Shown: one piece after another, positions 5,296-7,448 of the stretch
How positions within the stretch are numbered: the stretch's first letter is position 1
Layout: the number at the start of each line of letters is the position of its first letter
DNA from: Thiotrichaceae bacterium UBA973
Lineage (GTDB): Bacteria; Pseudomonadota; Gammaproteobacteria; Eutrophobiales; Eutrophobiaceae
Direction: 5' to 3'
Assembly: GCA_002292815.1 (NCBI GenBank)
Contig: DBBX01000004.1
Coordinates: 1,318-8,765 of the forward strand
Length of the DNA stretch: 7,448 bases
The notes under the pieces: model-generated
What the model was told of the DNA's origin: nothing
Databases searched by the model: none
The model's input: the letters and a program-made list of their open reading frames with translations, nothing else
Program-made: the position numbers and the translations under genes

Positions 5296-5714
5296 ATGGA
5301 AACAAACTGGTTAGGTGGTGTTATTGGTGGTGGGCTGATTGGTCTATCGGCTGTTTTGTTATTGTTATTCAATGGTCGCATAGCAGGTGTCTCGGGAATT
5401 GTAGGCACGCTGCTTATAAGCAAACCATCCTATGATGGCCTGTGGCGAATAATGTTCGTAATTGGTATTTTATTCGGTGCAGGGATATACCTTGTGGTAC
5501 AAGGAGATCTACCCGTTCAGATGCAGGCTAATCGCCCTATGCTTATCGTAGCAGGTCTGCTGGTTGGTTTAGGCACCCGGCTAGGTTCGGGCTGTACTTC
5601 TGGACATGGTATCTGTGGCATCGCACGTCGCTCTAAACGTTCAATTACAGCAACATTAGTATTCATCGGTGTGCGATGTTGACTGTATACATAATAGGAG
5701 CAATTGGATTATGA
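5296..5714 (+). pseudogene. YeeE/YedE half-transporter, frameshifted near its C-terminus
   Basis: The N-terminal half of a two-gene YeeE/YedE (DUF395) sulfur-compound transporter, with membrane segments near residues 5-25, 28-42, 50-69 and 81-98. The family's cysteine motif GCTSGHGICGIARRSKRS (99-116) is intact; its Cys is thought to handle the sulfur group. As written the frame ends at TGA 5680-5682 after residue 128 (FIGVRC). One frame over, the sequence from 5673 continues as AMLTVYIIGAIGL and stops at TGA 5712-5714, which overlaps the next ATG as ATGA. One extra base between 5672 and 5673 would give FIGV-AMLTVY and a normal protein of 139 residues. So a single-base deletion, or a sequencing error, is near certain. 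The ATG at 5296 lacks a clear ribosome binding site. The lost part is the end of the last membrane segment, so the truncated product may fail. Confidence 0.85.
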
Positions 5715-6100
5715 AAAATAACTTCATCTCATTGTTTTCAGGGATTTTCTTTGGTCTGGGTTTAGCTGTATCTGAGATGGTTAATCCCGCTCGTGTGATT
5801 GGGTTTCTCGATATAAAAGGAAACTGGGATCCAACACTGGCATTTTTTATGGGCAGCGCACTCATGATTACAGTACCACTATTCGCAGATACTTTTTCAT
5901 TACCTGATAAAACACGGCTCGACAAAAAACTGATCTTCGGCGCTTGTTTGTTTGGTTTAGGATGGGGTATCGCTGGCCTTTGTCCTGGTCCATCGATTGC
6001 TGCTTTGATTACATTATCACCCGATGTGACAATATTTGTATTAGCCATGCTCGCCGGGTACTGGTTAGCAACCCATGCCGAAAGGCTTATGTCGCTTTGA
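5711..6100 (+). CDS. YeeE/YedE half-transporter, second subunit
   Basis: A 129-residue inner-membrane protein, the partner of the preceding half-transporter. Family motifs: FFGLGLAVSEMVNPARVIGF (13-32), LDIKGNWDPTLAFFMG (33-48) and the closing GLGWGIAGLCPGPSIAAL (82-99) with a conserved Cys before PGP. The pair matches a full-length YeeE cut in two. Related proteins import thiosulfate or are linked to sulfur delivery (PmpA/PmpB type), often under an ArsR-type sulfide sensor, which is absent here. I chose the ATG at 5711 over the in-frame codon at 5669, because AGGAG (5696-5700) lies 10 bases before it, family proteins begin here, and the ATGA overlap with the repaired first gene predicts coupled translation. 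The upstream frameshift may therefore lower its expression. Confidence 0.88.
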   Translation: MKNNFISLFSGIFFGLGLAVSEMVNPARVIGFLDIKGNWDPTLAFFMGSALMITVPLFADTFSLPDKTRLDKKLIFGACLFGLGWGIAGLCPGPSIAALITLSPDVTIFVLAMLAGYWLATHAERLMSL

Positions 6101-6143
6101 TCATTTTATTATTAAAGCCATCTAATTTGACTGACTAAAAATT

Positions 6144-6905
6144 ATGAAGAGAAATATTATTGCCATTGGTGGTGGGAAGATTATGGTGCCTGCACATCGT
6201 GAGGCACAAACCTTATCGATTGATCAAAGCATTGTTCAACAGGTCAATAGAAAAACACCGAAGGTATTATTTATTCCTACTGCTAGTGAAGATGATGTCG
6301 ATTATTGTGACGCTTTTCGTAAGCAGTATGAAACACGCTTAGGCTGTTCTGTACAGGAGTTGTTGCTGTATCGGAATCGACCTTCTAACAGAAAAATTCA
6401 AATGCTTATTTCAGAAAGCGATATTATTTATGTCGGTGGTGGTAATACGCTGCGGATGATGAACTTATGGCGACAGTTAGGTGTTGATAAGGTTTTAGAT
6501 AAAGCCAGAAAAGGTGGTGCGGTATTATGCGGATTGAGTGCGGGTTCGATTTGCTGGTTTCGACAAGGCAATAGCGATTCGCGTAAGTTCAAAGATGAAA
6601 GCAATAAGACCTTAATAAAAGTCACTGGGATGAATTATGCTGATGTGTTGATGTGTCCGCACTATGATGTTGAAAAACATCGCCAGCCTGCCTTGAAAGC
6701 GATGATGAAAACAACGCGAGGCGTCTCTGTTGCCTTGGAAAATTGTGCCGCTTTACATATTAAAGATGATAAATATCGTATTCTTGCATCCAAGAAATAT
6801 AAGAAGGCGTATCTGATTTATTGGAAACAAGGCGAATACGTGAAGCAAGCCTTAAAGCCCTCTGACAATTTTCAACCTTTAATTGAATTATCAAAAGGTC
6901 ATTAG
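6144..6905 (+). CDS. Peptidase S51-like protein (class I glutamine amidotransferase-like fold)
   Basis: A 253-residue soluble protein of the peptidase E/cyanophycinase (S51) superfamily. It opens with MKRNIIAIGGGKI, has VLFIPTASEDDVDY (41-54), the oxyanion-side motif IIYVGGGNTLRMM (94-106) and the nucleophile elbow CGLSAGSICWF (129-139), with Ser132 the expected catalytic serine. His173 in CPHYD (171-175) is the probable catalytic histidine. No signal peptide is seen, so it is cytoplasmic. Peptidase E cleaves Asp-X dipeptides, but this branch (GLSAGSICWF plus CPHYD) is poorly characterised and may have another substrate. The ATG at 6144 is 43 bases after the yeeE partner, with only a weak AT-rich site before it, so it may be read from the same transcript. 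A terminator-like hairpin follows at 6924-6968. Confidence 0.85.
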   Translation: MKRNIIAIGGGKIMVPAHREAQTLSIDQSIVQQVNRKTPKVLFIPTASEDDVDYCDAFRKQYETRLGCSVQELLLYRNRPSNRKIQMLISESDIIYVGGGNTLRMMNLWRQLGVDKVLDKARKGGAVLCGLSAGSICWFRQGNSDSRKFKDESNKTLIKVTGMNYADVLMCPHYDVEKHRQPALKAMMKTTRGVSVALENCAALHIKDDKYRILASKKYKKAYLIYWKQGEYVKQALKPSDNFQPLIELSKGH

Positions 6906-6923
6906 TTTTCGGATAAATAATTA

Positions 6924-6968
6924 AGCGACAGACCGCCTTCGGGTTGTAGGTATAGCGCTATTTTTTTT
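6924..6968 (+). terminator. Probable terminator of the S51-like gene
   Basis: ACA-G-ACC (6928-6934) pairs with GGTTGT (6942-6947) around GCCTTCG, with one bulged G. AGCG (6924-6927) can add an outer pairing with CGCT (6956-6959), across an 8-base bulge, and eight T follow directly after (6961-6968). The stem is imperfect, but the T run and the distance from the stop (about 20 bases) fit. Confidence 0.4.
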
Positions 6969-6984
6969 GAACTAGTGACAGATG

Positions 6985-7010
6985 AAAAAAAGGGCCGGCT
7001 TTCGCCGGCC
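6985..7010 (-). terminator. Strong Rho-independent terminator of the fasciclin gene
   Basis: GGCCGGC (6993-6999) and GCCGGCC (7004-7010) form a perfect 7-bp GC stem with a 4-base loop. On the minus strand it is followed by one C and seven T (6985-6991). It lies about 50 bases after the fasciclin stop and faces the S51 gene's terminator, so the two convergent genes have separate ends. Confidence 0.85.
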
Positions 7011-7061
7011 ATAAGTATTAGCTTCTTTTGGGGATTAAAGAAACTATCCAGGGAGGATGGA

Positions 7062-7436
7062 TTATGAACTTGGTGGTAATATTACGGTGTCGATAACGTG
7101 TATTACGCCATTGCTTGCGTTTACATCAGTCAATATGACTGTGCTACCGTCATTTAATCTTACTGCTTGATCGACAACTGAGATATTGACATCAGCGCCA
7201 TTAACCGTGGTTGCAGTACTTAGCTTAACAACGTCTGCTGCCATTACTTTTCCTGAAACAACATGGTAAGTCAGTACAGCTTTTAGTTGTTCAATGTTTT
7301 CAGGCTTTAGCAATGACTCAACCGTACCTTCTGGTAATTTTGCGAATGCTTCATCGGTTGGCGCAAATACGGTAAAGGGACCTTCACCTTTTAGTACAAC
7401 AACAAGACCGGCTGCTTTTAACGCAGCTGTACCCCG
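7062..7436 (-). CDS. Fasciclin (FAS1) domain protein, 5' end missing or broken
   Basis: The visible 124 residues are nearly a whole FAS1 domain: ALKAAGL start, FTVFAPTDEAFAKLP (H1 box), LTYHVVSGKV (YH motif) and GVIHVIDTVILPPSS at the end (H2 box). Bacterial FAS1 proteins are usually secreted and bind surfaces or other proteins; a signal peptide would lie beyond the right edge. The protein stops right after the domain, so it is a single-domain form. The first conserved residues of the domain (usually a Phe-x-x-Leu stretch) are missing. The frame meets an in-frame TGA at 7437-7439, and no good start codon lies inside: the TTG at 7311-7313 would cut the domain in half. Either the gene is disrupted, or the last bases of the window contain an error (two G4 runs are in this stretch). 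Confidence 0.8.
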   Translation of the reverse strand, partial: RGTAALKAAGLVVVLKGEGPFTVFAPTDEAFAKLPEGTVESLLKPENIEQLKAVLTYHVVSGKVMAADVVKLSTATTVNGADVNISVVDQAVRLNDGSTVILTDVNASNGVIHVIDTVILPPSS

Positions 7437-7448
7437 TCAGCCCCATGT

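Noticed and set aside
5664..5682. Programmed ribosomal frameshift in the first YeeE gene
   Set aside because: There is no slippery heptamer at the shift point and no obvious downstream structure; a base deletion is simpler.
5669..5710. Upstream in-frame start for the second YeeE/YedE gene
   Set aside because: It would add MCDVDCIHNRSNWI, which is unlike the family and is the shifted reading of the first gene's end; the ATG at 5711 has the AGGAG site.
5656..6048. Minus-strand frame across the yeeE/yedE junction
   Set aside because: Antisense to conserved YeeE/YedE motifs, with no ribosome binding site or family resemblance.
7062..7313. Short 83-residue version of the fasciclin gene starting at TTG 7313
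   Set aside because: The conserved FAS1 H1 box lies upstream in the same frame, so this is not the true start.

Overview
The window looks like a piece of a gammaproteobacterial chromosome, probably from a sulfur-metabolising organism. That rests on protein similarity by eye (Gram-negative lipoprotein signal, persulfide dioxygenase with a TauE permease, YeeE/YedE pair) and on several dispersed stem-loop repeats of the kind often left by REP-associated transposases. No rRNA, tRNA, CRISPR array or intact transposase is visible, and the species cannot be named from this sequence.

Layout. Left edge (1-985): the tail of an unrecognised gene on +, a 27-base stem-loop repeat, and a lipoprotein gene on - with a TTG start. 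Its promoter lies back to back with that of a membrane-anchored SpoIIE/RsbU-type phosphatase on + (987-2390), which ends in a hairpin terminator. Next is a tight two-gene operon on +: an ETHE1-like persulfide dioxygenase (2553-3302) and, 3 bases on, a TauE/SafE permease (3306-4124). A repeat-rich stretch (4125-5295) follows. It carries one self-contained gene on -, a DUF805 membrane protein with its own promoter and hairpin, bracketed by a 16-base direct repeat. Then come two half-size YeeE/YedE sulfur transporters on + (5296-5714 and 5711-6100), the first broken by an apparent one-base deletion. A S51-type serine peptidase-like protein on + follows (6144-6905). Last, a fasciclin (FAS1) domain gene on - enters from the right edge and ends at a strong terminator.

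How the genes may work together. Persulfide dioxygenase oxidises glutathione persulfide to sulfite. TauE/SafE proteins are candidate exporters of sulfite or sulfonates, and the YeeE/YedE pair is a candidate importer of thiosulfate or another sulfur compound. Together they suggest a sulfide/sulfane-sulfur handling locus, now interrupted by repeats and the DUF805 gene. The phosphatase, lipoprotein, S51 protein and FAS1 protein have no visible link to it.

I see no clear new defence or mobile system. The most useful signals are the frameshifted yeeE, the several repeat families, and the repeat-bracketed DUF805 unit.
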